Origin: JAVXNW01 sp036645575 | GTDB taxonomy: Bacteria > Bacillota > Clostridia > Christensenellales > Aristaeellaceae | Assembly: GCA_036645575.1 (NCBI GenBank) | Contig: JAVXNW010000135.1 | Span: 1 to 5,593, forward strand | DNA length: 5,593 nt | Reading direction: 5' to 3' | Shown: positions 5,319-5,593 of the stretch, piece by piece | How positions within the stretch are numbered: the first letter of the stretch is position 1 | Layout of the letters: each line of letters starts with the position of its first letter | Made by a program: the position numbers and the translations under genes | The notes under the pieces: model-generated | The model's input: the letters and a program-made list of their open reading frames with translations, nothing else | What the model was told of the DNA's origin: nothing | The model's database searches: none

Positions 5319-5347
5319 AGCCCTACCCTTTACGGGGTGGGGCTTTT
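5319..5347 (+). terminator. Terminator of the tRNA-Leu gene
   Basis: Arms 5318-5328 and 5335-5345 (AAGCCCTACCC / GGGTGGGGCTT) form an 11-bp stem with a 6-nt loop, followed by a short TTTT run (5344-5347). The 5324/5339 pair is U-G on the plus-strand RNA but A-C on the minus strand, so it acts on the tRNA transcript. The first stem base is shared with the CCA end. Confidence 0.85.
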
Positions 5348-5527
5348 CCATGCCCTTCTTTATAGAATGGCCACTTTGCTCCCTGCGCCATACGCCATAT
5401 CATACTGGCCAAGCTCACTTCATACGATAATACGCCGTTCGGAAAATAAAAACAACACGAAATGCAACATGAAATATCCTCCCGATTCTGAGAAGGGCGG
5501 AGAATCTTTTTTCGGTCGCTAAATGGC
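5348..5527. other. Intergenic spacer between tRNA-Leu and the rRNA terminator, no gene seen
   Basis: The stretch is more A/T-rich than the genes around it. The short open frames on either strand lack ribosome binding sites and recognisable residue patterns. A weak hairpin GATTCT/AGAATC (5484-5489, 5501-5506; 11-nt loop) followed by TTTTTT (5507-5512) could be a second plus-strand stop, but its stem is short. Confidence 0.5.
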
Positions 5528-5564
5528 ATGAAAAAGCGCCTATCCTTTTCGGGATAGACGCTTT
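5528..5564 (-). terminator. Terminator of the rRNA operon
   Basis: Arms 5533-5545 and 5552-5564 form a 13-bp stem with a 6-nt loop. The 5539/5558 pair is G-U on the minus-strand RNA but C-A on the plus strand, and the minus strand continues into TTTTT. It lies just downstream of the 5S rRNA 3' end. Confidence 0.9.
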
Positions 5565-5572
5565 AATTGGAA

Positions 5573-5593
5573 TCCGGCGGCGACCTACTCTAC
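5573..5593 (-). rRNA. rrf: 5S rRNA, 3' end (partial)
   Basis: Read on the minus strand, the last bases are GTAGAGTAGGTCGCCGCCGG, which matches the conserved 3' end of Gram-positive 5S rRNA (GAGAGTAGGTCG-CGCCGG). The rest of the gene lies beyond the window. The adjacent strong terminator supports this being the end of a minus-strand rRNA operon. The exact 3' base is uncertain by one or two positions. Confidence 0.85.

Noticed and set aside
5323..5529. 68-residue minus-strand frame, and a weak plus-strand hairpin with T-run, between tRNA-Leu and the rRNA terminator
   Set aside because: There is no ribosome binding site or residue pattern for the frame, the frame overlaps the tRNA terminator, and the hairpin stem is only 6 bp with an 11-nt loop.

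Overview
The window looks like chromosomal DNA from a moderately GC-rich member of the Bacillota, most likely a clostridial (Christensenellales-like or related) lineage. The reasons are strong AGGAGG-type ribosome binding sites, consensus sigma-A promoters, a tRNA gene with an encoded CCA end, an ABC-F protein of the Bacillus YkpA type, and an ECF sigma / zinc-finger anti-sigma pair. The taxonomic call is an inference; no species is recognised.

Layout from left to right. Bases 2-154 are the 3' end of a plus-strand gene for a protein ending in an Ig/FN3-like domain. A short convergent gap follows, holding three tandem copies of a 33-36 bp repeat (171-275) and the terminator of the next gene. 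A minus-strand YkpA/YbiT-type ABC-F ATPase gene (334-1935) has its own promoter (TTGACG-N18-TATAAT) and a leader of about 109 nt. A minus-strand gene for an exported SIMPL-domain protein (2174-2872) follows, with a perfect 12-bp-stem terminator. Next is a 159-bp MITE-like element (2963-3121) with terminal inverted repeats and a TTAG duplication. A minus-strand operon of an ECF sigma factor (4461-5048) and a transmembrane zinc-finger anti-sigma factor fused to a DUF4349 sensor domain (3122-4435) comes after it. On the plus strand there is a tRNA-Leu(CAA) with its own promoter and terminator. The window ends in the last 21 bases or so of a minus-strand 5S rRNA gene preceded by the rRNA operon terminator.

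How it works together. The sigma and anti-sigma genes form a classic cell-surface signalling module: the N-terminal zinc finger should hold the sigma factor at the membrane and the DUF4349 region outside the membrane should sense the signal. The SIMPL protein next door is also exported but is separated by the operon terminator, so co-regulation is only a guess. Terminators account for almost every gene boundary. In four of the five, one stem pair is G-U in the RNA of the assigned strand but A-C on the other strand, which independently supports the orientations; the fifth has a perfect stem.

The most notable point is the MITE-like element. It sits exactly at the anti-sigma stop codon, so that the stop codon is part of the target duplication, and it lies between that gene and its terminator. 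The other unusual point is the second ATPase site of the ABC-F protein, which lacks both the Walker A lysine and the H-loop histidine. I do not see a wholly new multi-gene system here.
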